A stretch of 45,983 nt of DNA, from positions 1-45,983 of the forward strand of contig JAFTCU010000038.1 in NCBI GenBank assembly GCA_017454585.1, written 5' to 3'. The notes under the pieces were generated by a model. It saw only the letters and a list, made by a program, of their open reading frames with translations, was not told the origin of the DNA and did not search any database. The translations under genes were made by a program, and so were the position numbers. The stretch comes from Thermoguttaceae bacterium. GTDB taxonomy: Bacteria; Planctomycetota; Planctomycetia; Pirellulales; Thermoguttaceae. Positions within the stretch are counted from its first letter, which is position 1, and each line of letters begins with the position of its first letter. Shown here in pieces: positions 16,479-25,632 of this stretch.

Positions 16479-19400
16479 ATGTTTATGGGAATCCAGGTTT
16501 TCAGAGCGTTGCAGACTGGCATCAGTGCCATGTACCGTTTGGGAAGAAAAACGATTGTTTTTTTTCTTCCGGCGGTCTTTTGCGCAATGTGCCTGACGGC
16601 GGCCCCCCCTGAGATGGCCCCCCCCACGACGGAAAATCCCGCGCCCCCTTCTTCCGTTGGGCAGACTTCAGAACGGAAATCGGAGGAATCCCCGTCTTTT
16701 TATTCAGCGATTTTTTCGGAGAATACAGACTCGCCGATCACCGGAACAGGAATAAGTCCAAGAAACACTAACGAGGGGATCCCGCTTTTCCTGCTGAACC
16801 GAAACGGGCGGATGATTGCCGTACCGGGAATTTCCCTCGAAACGATGGATGACGTTTTCCGGAAAATCGTTGGCGCGCCGACGGGGGATAACGTTCAGCT
16901 TCCCGAGTACATTTTTCACTCAGTTCTCGCGGATGGGACGGTTGGTAAAGACGTTGTTTCGCTTAAAGTCCTATTTCAGATTGAAACCTTTGGCCAGGGC
17001 GCGGTCTGTGTGCCTCTGCGTTTCGATGAGGGAATTCTTGTAGCTTCCCAGGCCGATTCGGGTAAATCCTCCGGCAAGACAGAGACCAAAGAAAAAACAG
17101 TTCCCAAGCCAAAACCCGCTGACGAACCGAAACCAGACGCTGGTGAAACTCCCAGTGTTGCAACTGCGGATACCGTCTCGGAAGAGAAAGCTGAAGAGAA
17201 AGCAGAAGAAAAACCCGAGGAAATTTACTCCGAAGCGGCGCGTCGGCTGAATGAACTGGTTCCTGTGGAAAAACGCTACACCGGTTCAGGTCAGGTCTGG
17301 GTGGAGTTTTCCGAGGAAAATGGCTTTACTGCGTGGGTCATTGGAAAAGGCGTTCATAAAATCGAGTTGACCTTTCAGGTTCCTTACACTCGGTCGCAGT
17401 CAGGCGAGAACCAGTTTAAAATTCAGATTCCGTACGCCACGATGTCGGAAATGAACCTTGAGATCCCGCAGACGCGCAAAGAATCGGAGCATTTGGCCGT
17501 TTCCATGACGGGCGGGACGATGCTTCGCAGCCCGAACTTTGAACCGGATTCTGGCACGGATTCCAATCAGCCGGACAGTCGGGGCAAAACGAGGCTTTCG
17601 GCAATTCGTCTGGGTGGGGAATTCTGGCTTTCGTGGAGTGAAGCCCCGGAAGAAAAGGCCGTCACGCCGGATATTCTCGAAGCGGAGGGGCTCATTTTGG
17701 CGGTTATAAGCCAGGATTCGGTCCATTATGATGCGAGGCTAAAGGTCACGCGGAAGAATTCTGACGTGAATTCATTCAGAGTCCAGCTTCCTGTCAATGC
17801 GGAACTGATACCGCAGAATTCGTCGGATTATTCCATTGCTTACGTTTTGAATGATAAGGGCAAGATTGAAAAAGAACGACCTTCCGGCGGGCCGTTGGTG
17901 GAAGTGTCTCTGAAGAAAAAATTCACGGGGACTGTCCGGGTCGATATTCACGCGAAACTTCCGATTTCCAGCCCTCAAGCTGCCTCAGAATGGTTCGACA
18001 TGGCGGGGTTTTCTGTAGTTTCAGCCGTCCGTCAGGCTGGATACTATGCCATCAAAACGACGATTGGAAAACACGCGAACTGGACGCCGGGAACGGGGAT
18101 GCGCCGTCTGGAGGAGCTTCCCGTTCCAATGGAACTTTGGGAACCAGTCAAAAACCTGGAAGTCGGTAAAGTGGGTGGAAATACCGTTGGCGTTATCGTT
18201 TATAAATCGACAACTGAAGGAAAGAAACCCGCTAAAGATGAATCCGATGAGGCTTCGGAGAATCGCCCAGCGTTAAACGATGAAAAGGCTCATGAAGAAA
18301 ACGGAGATTCAGGGGAAACAACACTCGATGAGCTTTTAAATGATCTTTCGCAGGAAGATGAGGCTGAGCCGGAAAAGGAAGAGTCTGATCCCTACATTCC
18401 GTTCAATCGGGAGAATGACTCGCGGACCGACGAAATCCGGGAGAATGAAACGTGGGAATCCGTGGAAAATGTTCAGTCTGTCTGGGAGGCGGTTTTTGAG
18501 TACGACTCGCAGCCAACGCCGCTCTGGACCCGAATGGTGGAACGAACGACACGTATTAATATTGAACCGCAGTACACGGTTTCAGTCACAGAGGATAAAC
18601 TTTTCCTGGAAGCGACGTGGAACTGTACCATCCGAGGCGGGAAAATCTCGTGGATCGACGTTGATCTGAACGGCTGGACGTTTCTTTCCTGCGGTCCCGA
18701 AAGTTTGACCGCCTCCGAGCAAATCAATGACATTTCACCGAGTGGAAGTACCAGCGCGAACATTTCCATCCCGTTTAATCAGCCGGTTGGCAGTCATGTG
18801 CTTTTAACATTCCGGGCAGAACGTGCTCTACCGTCAGACGCGAAGGATTTTGAGTTCCGGCTTCCGCAGAAATCCGGGAGTGAGGTCCCGCAGTTCGTTT
18901 TCTCGAGTACTCCCGCGGAACTTCGGATCGTTTCGGTTCCCCAGCTTGAAGTGACTCCTGATTCAGCGAAATGCCGCCGTCTTGTGCGTCAGCCCGGGAG
19001 TTTAACTGTACCGAAGAGTTCCGAATCAGGCGGTTCCATTCCGCTCGTTTACCGGTGTGAGTCCGAAGAGGCTGTTTTCGCGGCCAACCTGCTCGTTCAT
19101 GAACGCCAGACCGGTGTGCGTCAGTATTCTCAGGTGGAGCTTTACCGACAGGAGTATCGGGTCCGTCAGACCTTCAGTTACACGGTGGCGTACAAAAGCA
19201 TTAATCAACTGCGTTTCCTCGTTCCTGAAATGAATATGGAGGACCTGGAATTCACGTTCAGCGCAGGAACCGGGTCTGAAAATCCTTCGGGGAAAGGTTT
19301 CGACGCCGCTTCTGTACCATCGGGAAGGGAAATGAATTTCATTTCGATGAAAGTCCCGACGGAAAAAACGCATTTGGTGACCTTGGTCCCATCTGAAACC

Positions 19401-21071
19401 GATGTGGAAGGAATTTCAGTGGCTCCTGACGCAAATGAAACGGCGGAGACGGTACCGGGAGAAAATCCTGAAAATACAAACGACTCCCAGCCTTCAGACA
19501 CGGGACAGGGTAAAACAGCGGAACTTTCTCCCGGGACAGAACTGGTTCCAGGGGAAACTCCCGGCAGACCGATCCTGAAATTCCGTCCCTCCGAGGAAAA
19601 ACCGGGATTCATGGAAGTGGATGCACTCCTTCCCGAAGAGATGTTAGGAGGATTTACGATTTCCATTGCGTACACGAAGCCAATGCCGCGCCTTTCGGAA
19701 GATTCACCGGAGAATGTGGAGATTGCGCTTGCTTCCTCGCTGGACGGGAATACGACGGAAAATCTTTTGGAGCTTGCGGCAGATGAATCCCTGGAAATGA
19801 ACTCGCCGAAGCAGCAGAACGCGGAAAGCCCGTGGGAAGAGATGGGGACGTTCCTGGTTCAGAACCAGTTCAGGCGCGAGAAGGAATTTGGTGAGAAATC
19901 CCGCAATATTCCGCTTCAGTTCCTTTGCAAAGCGGAAGGGGTTCAGAATTTCATTCACGTTGGGGTTTCCCTGCGATCTGTCTTGCCGCAGGAAATTACA
20001 CTTATTGACCGATGCTGGATCCAGACGTGGATTTCGGGTGAAAATCGTCGTGATCGTGCGGTTTTTCTTTTCCCGCCGGTGGAAATTCCAGGGCAGGGTA
20101 ATAACCCCCGAAGTGACAGAACGCCCTTTGGCGGTAGTTCCAGTCTATCCCTTTTGACGATCAGGAAATTTACGGTTTGCCTCCCGAAAAACGCGCTGGC
20201 GGATACTGCTGAGGTCTGGATCGACAGGAAACCTGCGCAAATGGGCAGGGACGTGAAGCGCCTTTCGCCCAACAAAATCCAGGTGGTCCTTCCCGCTGCG
20301 GCTGAACATAGTGCGCAATCGGTTGAAATCCGGTACCAGTTCCGCGTTCCCAATCTTTCGGAAGGAATACGCGATATGGAAGTCCCGTATGTACAGGATT
20401 CCACGTGGATCAGGAGCCTTTACTGGCAGATCATACTGCCTGAAAATTTGCATATTGCCCAGATGCCGAACGGATTTACCCTTGAGTACCGCTGGGGCTG
20501 GAACCAGTGCTTCTGGGGCCGTGTACCGCTCTGGGAACAGGAAACTCTGGAACGTTGGGCCGGAGCTGTAAAAGGAACACCGATTCCGGGCCGGATGAAT
20601 CGTTACATTTTGGCCGGAATGGGGGCAAATGAGGTCCTGGAACAGCCGATACGCATCCGATTTATAAATCGTACCACGCTGGTCGCGGTGTTGGCGCTGG
20701 TTGTTTTCTTCGGTGGATTTTTGATGATTTACCTGGAAATTTTTCAGAAACCAATGATTCGCCTGGTGTTTTTTGTCGTTATGGCGGGTCTGGCTGTTCG
20801 ATTCCCGGAATACGCACTTCTGGGGGTTCAGGCTGCGACACTTGGATTTTTCCTTTTCTTCATTTCCATGATGTGCGGCCTGAGGCGGCAGATGAAACAC
20901 CAGATTTTTGTTCGCAGTTCATCAGAAGCTAAAACACAGTTCAAGACACAAGTCCATCAGACTGTCGTCGCGCCGTCTGAGAGTTCACAGCATGCTTTCA
21001 AGACAATTTCGTATGAGCAGAATCAGGGCGTTTCGTCAGATGATGAGGCTTCGACGGTAATTCGTCAATAG
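16479..21071 (+). CDS. Giant exported membrane-anchored protein 1
   Basis: Up to 1,530 residues. The start is uncertain: ATG 16479 or ATG 16530 (MYRLGRKTIVFFLPAVFCAM). The second gives a cleaner signal peptide ending near LTAAPP, and neither has a clear Shine-Dalgarno site. After the signal comes a Pro-rich linker, then ~1,350 residues of beta-rich extracytoplasmic sequence broken by low-complexity acidic linkers (~190-250, ~600-660, ~980-1030). Near the C-terminus are two or three membrane helices (LVAVLALVVFFGGFLMIYL, then VFFVVMAGLAVRF and ALLGVQAATLGFFLFFISMM) and a ~65-residue polar, probably cytosolic tail. I recognise no enzyme motif or named domain. The layout matches the next two genes, and large proteins of this type are a planctomycete hallmark. 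TAG is the stop codon. It is first of three genes, 28 bp before the next. Confidence 0.85.
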   Translation: MFMGIQVFRALQTGISAMYRLGRKTIVFFLPAVFCAMCLTAAPPEMAPPTTENPAPPSSVGQTSERKSEESPSFYSAIFSENTDSPITGTGISPRNTNEGIPLFLLNRNGRMIAVPGISLETMDDVFRKIVGAPTGDNVQLPEYIFHSVLADGTVGKDVVSLKVLFQIETFGQGAVCVPLRFDEGILVASQADSGKSSGKTETKEKTVPKPKPADEPKPDAGETPSVATADTVSEEKAEEKAEEKPEEIYSEAARRLNELVPVEKRYTGSGQVWVEFSEENGFTAWVIGKGVHKIELTFQVPYTRSQSGENQFKIQIPYATMSEMNLEIPQTRKESEHLAVSMTGGTMLRSPNFEPDSGTDSNQPDSRGKTRLSAIRLGGEFWLSWSEAPEEKAVTPDILEAEGLILAVISQDSVHYDARLKVTRKNSDVNSFRVQLPVNAELIPQNSSDYSIAYVLNDKGKIEKERPSGGPLVEVSLKKKFTGTVRVDIHAKLPISSPQAASEWFDMAGFSVVSAVRQAGYYAIKTTIGKHANWTPGTGMRRLEELPVPMELWEPVKNLEVGKVGGNTVGVIVYKSTTEGKKPAKDESDEASENRPALNDEKAHEENGDSGETTLDELLNDLSQEDEAEPEKEESDPYIPFNRENDSRTDEIRENETWESVENVQSVWEAVFEYDSQPTPLWTRMVERTTRINIEPQYTVSVTEDKLFLEATWNCTIRGGKISWIDVDLNGWTFLSCGPESLTASEQINDISPSGSTSANISIPFNQPVGSHVLLTFRAERALPSDAKDFEFRLPQKSGSEVPQFVFSSTPAELRIVSVPQLEVTPDSAKCRRLVRQPGSLTVPKSSESGGSIPLVYRCESEEAVFAANLLVHERQTGVRQYSQVELYRQEYRVRQTFSYTVAYKSINQLRFLVPEMNMEDLEFTFSAGTGSENPSGKGFDAASVPSGREMNFISMKVPTEKTHLVTLVPSETDVEGISVAPDANETAETVPGENPENTNDSQPSDTGQGKTAELSPGTELVPGETPGRPILKFRPSEEKPGFMEVDALLPEEMLGGFTISIAYTKPMPRLSEDSPENVEIALASSLDGNTTENLLELAADESLEMNSPKQQNAESPWEEMGTFLVQNQFRREKEFGEKSRNIPLQFLCKAEGVQNFIHVGVSLRSVLPQEITLIDRCWIQTWISGENRRDRAVFLFPPVEIPGQGNNPRSDRTPFGGSSSLSLLTIRKFTVCLPKNALADTAEVWIDRKPAQMGRDVKRLSPNKIQVVLPAAAEHSAQSVEIRYQFRVPNLSEGIRDMEVPYVQDSTWIRSLYWQIILPENLHIAQMPNGFTLEYRWGWNQCFWGRVPLWEQETLERWAGAVKGTPIPGRMNRYILAGMGANEVLEQPIRIRFINRTTLVAVLALVVFFGGFLMIYLEIFQKPMIRLVFFVVMAGLAVRFPEYALLGVQAATLGFFLFFISMMCGLRRQMKHQIFVRSSSEAKTQFKTQVHQTVVAPSESSQHAFKTISYEQNQGVSSDDEASTVIRQ

Positions 21072-21099
21072 ATGAAATAGAAAAGTTTCTGGAAATTTT

Positions 21100-24000
21100 A
21101 TGTTTTTCCCGTTTTTTCAATCCCGCTTTTTCGGTCGTTCCGGGGCTTTGATTCGTTTCAGTCTGGGAATAGCGGTCGCGGTGTGGACCTTAACGGGAGT
21201 TTTCAACCCGGACTTTCTGCGGGCACAGGAAAAAACATCCGTTTTTAAGGGAAAAACGTTAGGGCATCACGCTGTATCTGCACAGAAGGACCAGGCTCCG
21301 GCGGTTTCCGGGACGGATTCGGTTCCACTTCGTTTTCGACGGGTTTATGTTCCTCAGGAGCTTTTGCCGGAAATCCCTACGTTTGGCAAAAATTACTGGC
21401 CTGTACCGGAAAAGGAATTTAACGTTTGGCTGAACGAAAACTCGGTTTCTGAAAAGGGCGCAGTTCTTCTTCCGAAAGCTCTTTACGCGGAAAAAGCTGT
21501 TTATCGTGCCAGCCTTGCTGATAATAAATATTTCACAGGAACCGCAGTTTTTCAAATCCGCAAAATTCCAGAGGAGGCTATGATTTCCAAAACGCCCGGG
21601 AATCCTGATGTTCTGCTCTGGTCATTTCCTCCGGTGAGTTTTGCGTTGAATGAACAGTTGAAGGTTCGTCAGACTGAAAGCGAAATGTTCACCCGGCGTG
21701 ACTTTAATTTCCTGCCAGGCGGCGGAGGTGAAGCCGTACTGTTTTCTGAGGATTTCTCCTCAAAAGACTCACAGGAAGCTGCTTGCAGTGCGGAGATGGA
21801 ATGGTCCCAGCGTTTTGTCAAAGGTGAAAACGGTGACTTACGTCTGAATCTGGAATGGATTCCGGCCACGGATACACAGTGGATTTTTGAATTGCCGCCG
21901 GAGTGGGTCCCGGAAACTCCTGATGGGTTGGTCGTTTTGGAACGTTCGGCAGAAACCACCCCAGAGGCAGGTGCGGAGACGGAGGTCAATGACGAAAAAG
22001 AAGAAAACGTGTGGCGAATTTCGTTTGGCGGACGGCGAAAAGCGGCTCTGACGTTCCGTTCCCAAACGAAGCCGCGTCTTCAGGAAACGCCGATTTCCTG
22101 CACGCAAAAAAATATCTATCAATTCCGTAAAGATGGGGTGGATGTTTTCGCCAGGATGAATCTGACGCCGCTTTTGAAGAGTTTTCGCCAAAGTCTTAAA
22201 CCGGTTCACGAGCTGAATGTTCAGCTGGAGGGGAATCTTGTGCCTATTTCCGTCCGATTCAATGAAACCGAGCTTGAGTGGCACAGCCGTCAGGAAAATG
22301 ATGGCCTGTTTTTGACCGTTCAGCTTCCGGAAGCCTTTCCGGAAACGGAAAACCAACTGGAAATTTCAGCGATCGCCAATCTGGAACCGTGGTTAACCTG
22401 GAGTGGAAATTCTTTACGCGATCTTCCGGGGATCCATCTCGTGAACGTTCCCCGGCTCGAGTGCAGAACGCAGGTCGTTTTCTTTTCACCGCTGGAAATC
22501 AGGGATTTTACGCTTCAAAATGCGTATCTGATTTCCAACCGTCAACTTCCCAACACACAGCACGTTCAAATGGAGTTCATGGAGACTTCACCCCCGGCCA
22601 AACTTCAGCTTGCGCTTGCGCGTCAGAAGAACCCGCTGATGATTGATCTGACTACGGCCATGGACTTTCAGGAGCATGAAATTTCCGCGGTCACGGAAAT
22701 GCAGGTTTCCGTTAAGACGGGCGAAAGTTTCGACATATTGGGTCTGGTGGACCGCTCCTGGACGATCGACTCGGTGGAAGTGACGGAGATCTCCCCCGAT
22801 GGAACTCAGGGAAAACAGGCTTCCGGGAATCTGCTGGAAGATTGGAATGTGGATGTTGCTCCCGACCTGGTGCGTCAGACTCTTTCCGATTTGGATCCAA
22901 CGGGAGAACTTTCCGGTAAACTCGTCGCTGACGGCTGGGACGTGGAATCTTTCGGGATCCTTCACATCCAGCTCACCCATTCGATTCGCCCGAAACATCC
23001 CGTTTTCGTTCAAATTCGGGCCAGACGTTTGGGCTACTCGAACAACTACTCGCTTACCGGGATCCAGCTTGCCCCGATTTACTTCCCGGCGTACCAGATT
23101 GGTCAGTCCTGGATCCTGTGCGGCTCCTCAACGGGGTGGAATATCAAATTTCTGGAGCCGTATCGGGAGCACGACATTCAGCTAGACGTTCCGCCAAAGT
23201 CGGATCCGGTTCGTTTGCCACTTTTGGATCAGGAAACGCTGGTACTTCCAGGCGAGCCAGAACCCAAAACGGAAACGGAGGTAAAGCCGGATACTGAGGC
23301 CAAGCCGGAGATTGAAGTAAAACCGGAAACAGAAATTAAAGAGGAAGAAGGTTTAAAACCCGAGACTGAAGGAAAACCTGAGGCTGAAACGAAACAGGAG
23401 ACTTCGGTAAAACCGGAAGATCCGATGAAGCCCATTATAGTTCCGCGGAGTTCCGAGCCGAAAAAACAGGAATCGTTTTCTTCGGTGCTTTTCCCTACGC
23501 TTGCGGATGCGCGGAAACAGTTTCCCGAGCAAATGTCATTTAAAACGGGAGTTCAGGATTTTAAGAACGTGCCGATGCTTCGTCTCGAACATTCGGCGCG
23601 TGAGTTTAGTGCGGAAGTAAACGGTTTTTACGATATAACTTCTACGCCAAACGCGGTCTTTTCCATCAAGTGTGACCCCCAGGGAACGGAGGTAAGCCGG
23701 CTTCACCTGATGATCCGACCGGGGATTCTTACGGGAATTAACTGGAAATTCCCAAGGAATCTTGGGGGGACGGAAACCCGCTGTATCGAACGATCTGCGC
23801 CGGAAGAAGTGGAAGACCTCAATACGACTTATGAACTGTGGGAAATTACTTTTCCTCAACCGGTTCATGACCCGTTTGTGTTTCAGTTAGCCCTTTTGGT
23901 ACTTCCTTCCAGTTCCCATCCACTCAATAACGAGAAAATGGTTTCAACAGAACCAACGATGGAACCGAAAACGAACGGTCCGCTAAATCAGGGGTTGATG

Positions 24001-25632
24001 GCTGACTTTTCAGGCAAGAGTTCCGCAGAGCGTGAGGTTTGGTGGCGTAATTTTTTCCCGAATGGTTTGAATCTTCCGTTGATAGACGTTACGGACGCGG
24101 TAAATTGCACGGGGAGTATAACGCTTCAAAATGATGTAACTGATGCGGTTCTGGTTGAGACACAGGAAATGATCCCATCAATTCTTTCCCAGAAAGAAAC
24201 ATCAGGAATTTTGTTTAAAACGGCATCCGAGGATTGCGGAATGTACCGGTACTCACCCCATGCGATCTCCAATACGCCTCGGCCGCAGCTGAAACTCCAG
24301 TGGCGAAATCAGAATATTGGTGTACAGAAGGCTTGGGTCTGGAAAGAATTCTGCCAGAGCCAATTTTTTACCAACGGAACCATTTTGCGTTCAGTTTCGT
24401 TCAAAATCGAGAATATAGACGCGCAGCAACTGGAGCTTTCGATCCTCAGCCCGTACAAAACCCCCGTGGAATTTTTGGGAATCTTCGTGAATGATGCTCA
24501 GATCCCATTTGAGACACTTGTGAAACCTGATTCCAAGGTTCCAGAGGGCAAAGCTCGTGAGGATACTGAGGACGCTCTTTCTTCCCTGGAATCAAAGTCG
24601 AAAGGGATTCGGGCCGTGGCCTCCTCCGTGAAAGATGGAGAATTTCATCTGGTCATTCCTTTCCCGGTTTGGCAGAGGGAAAACGAAGTGATCGTTCAGT
24701 GGCTGGAACATCAACCCGCCTGGAGTGTATTCGCAACGCTGAATCCTCCGCAAATCTCCACAAATCTGCTGGTCCTTCAAAAGTCCTGGGAAACGTGGAT
24801 CCCTGAAAATTTTGTGCCTTTCGGGAAAAATGATGTTTCCTGGAAAATCGATTCCAAAGACATTGCTTCGGACGAGGAAACCACGGGAGCGAAGGTGGAT
24901 ACTCCAAACGTTTCTCAAAAGCGGGATTTTCAGAAGGATTCCCTTTTGGTGCGCCTTTTTGGTCCGTTCAGACTCGGAAAGAATATCTTTTCCAGACCTG
25001 AAAATCTGACTCTTACGGAAATCGAATCGCCGATTCCGCTTGATCCGCGCTCGCTGGAAAAACTGAGTTCTTTCGGGCCGGAGGAGAAATCGGGAGGTCA
25101 CTCGTCGAACCTGGCGATTCTTTCGCGGGAAAGGGTTTCACACACCGTTGTGGGTTGGAATGCCTTTACACAGAGCACGGAACGGCCGATTTTCGTCATT
25201 TACGGAAACATCGTGGAAGCGTTGCGTTGGTTTCTGCTTCTGTTTGTTGGTTTCCTGGCGAGCCGGGTTTTGGCTCCATACCGTCTCCTGCGGGTTTGGC
25301 TTTGTTGTCTTTCGGGTATTTTTTGTATGCTTGTGCCGATGGCCTGGACTCCGATTTTCTCGGGGATCTTCCTTGGGTTTGGGGTTTCATTCATTAATAG
25401 TTCCCTTCGTCGGCATTTTCGTTATGTCTCGGGAAATATGAAGCCGGTCATTTCGGTGAAATCTCCGCCGGCTCCAACCCCAGCTTCGAAATCCTCGAAA
25501 TCTTTGAATTATTCGTTTGCGACGAAAACCACAGAAGTATTGGAGGAATCGGCCATCTTTTTGATCGAGGGAACCGGATCAGGTTTAGACCCTTCCACGG
25601 GAAATTCCCGGGAAAAGGAGGAAAAATCATGA
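21100..25632 (+). CDS. Giant exported membrane-anchored protein 2
   Basis: 1,510 residues. The N-terminus has a hydrophobic signal segment (LIRFSLGIAVAVWTLTGVF) with a likely cleavage near LRAQ. The early region has a motif also recognisable in protein 3: an FNVWLNE...VLLPKALYAEKAVYRASLA run before a beta-rich part. Residues ~715-780 are a K-P-E-T repeat linker (near-repeats of KPETE). The C-terminal third resembles the same region of proteins 1 and 3: a beta-rich module (LELSILSPYKTPVEFLGIFV... and a W-rich stretch). Two membrane helices follow (ALRWFLLLFVGFLASRVL; LLRVWLCCLSGIFCML...) and then a ~130-residue polar tail. There is no catalytic motif. Its stop overlaps the start of protein 3 by four bases (ATGA), so the two are translationally coupled. 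It is most likely a structural or adhesive envelope protein (inference). Confidence 0.85.
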   Translation: MFFPFFQSRFFGRSGALIRFSLGIAVAVWTLTGVFNPDFLRAQEKTSVFKGKTLGHHAVSAQKDQAPAVSGTDSVPLRFRRVYVPQELLPEIPTFGKNYWPVPEKEFNVWLNENSVSEKGAVLLPKALYAEKAVYRASLADNKYFTGTAVFQIRKIPEEAMISKTPGNPDVLLWSFPPVSFALNEQLKVRQTESEMFTRRDFNFLPGGGGEAVLFSEDFSSKDSQEAACSAEMEWSQRFVKGENGDLRLNLEWIPATDTQWIFELPPEWVPETPDGLVVLERSAETTPEAGAETEVNDEKEENVWRISFGGRRKAALTFRSQTKPRLQETPISCTQKNIYQFRKDGVDVFARMNLTPLLKSFRQSLKPVHELNVQLEGNLVPISVRFNETELEWHSRQENDGLFLTVQLPEAFPETENQLEISAIANLEPWLTWSGNSLRDLPGIHLVNVPRLECRTQVVFFSPLEIRDFTLQNAYLISNRQLPNTQHVQMEFMETSPPAKLQLALARQKNPLMIDLTTAMDFQEHEISAVTEMQVSVKTGESFDILGLVDRSWTIDSVEVTEISPDGTQGKQASGNLLEDWNVDVAPDLVRQTLSDLDPTGELSGKLVADGWDVESFGILHIQLTHSIRPKHPVFVQIRARRLGYSNNYSLTGIQLAPIYFPAYQIGQSWILCGSSTGWNIKFLEPYREHDIQLDVPPKSDPVRLPLLDQETLVLPGEPEPKTETEVKPDTEAKPEIEVKPETEIKEEEGLKPETEGKPEAETKQETSVKPEDPMKPIIVPRSSEPKKQESFSSVLFPTLADARKQFPEQMSFKTGVQDFKNVPMLRLEHSAREFSAEVNGFYDITSTPNAVFSIKCDPQGTEVSRLHLMIRPGILTGINWKFPRNLGGTETRCIERSAPEEVEDLNTTYELWEITFPQPVHDPFVFQLALLVLPSSSHPLNNEKMVSTEPTMEPKTNGPLNQGLMADFSGKSSAEREVWWRNFFPNGLNLPLIDVTDAVNCTGSITLQNDVTDAVLVETQEMIPSILSQKETSGILFKTASEDCGMYRYSPHAISNTPRPQLKLQWRNQNIGVQKAWVWKEFCQSQFFTNGTILRSVSFKIENIDAQQLELSILSPYKTPVEFLGIFVNDAQIPFETLVKPDSKVPEGKAREDTEDALSSLESKSKGIRAVASSVKDGEFHLVIPFPVWQRENEVIVQWLEHQPAWSVFATLNPPQISTNLLVLQKSWETWIPENFVPFGKNDVSWKIDSKDIASDEETTGAKVDTPNVSQKRDFQKDSLLVRLFGPFRLGKNIFSRPENLTLTEIESPIPLDPRSLEKLSSFGPEEKSGGHSSNLAILSRERVSHTVVGWNAFTQSTERPIFVIYGNIVEALRWFLLLFVGFLASRVLAPYRLLRVWLCCLSGIFCMLVPMAWTPIFSGIFLGFGVSFINSSLRRHFRYVSGNMKPVISVKSPPAPTPASKSSKSLNYSFATKTTEVLEESAIFLIEGTGSGLDPSTGNSREKEEKS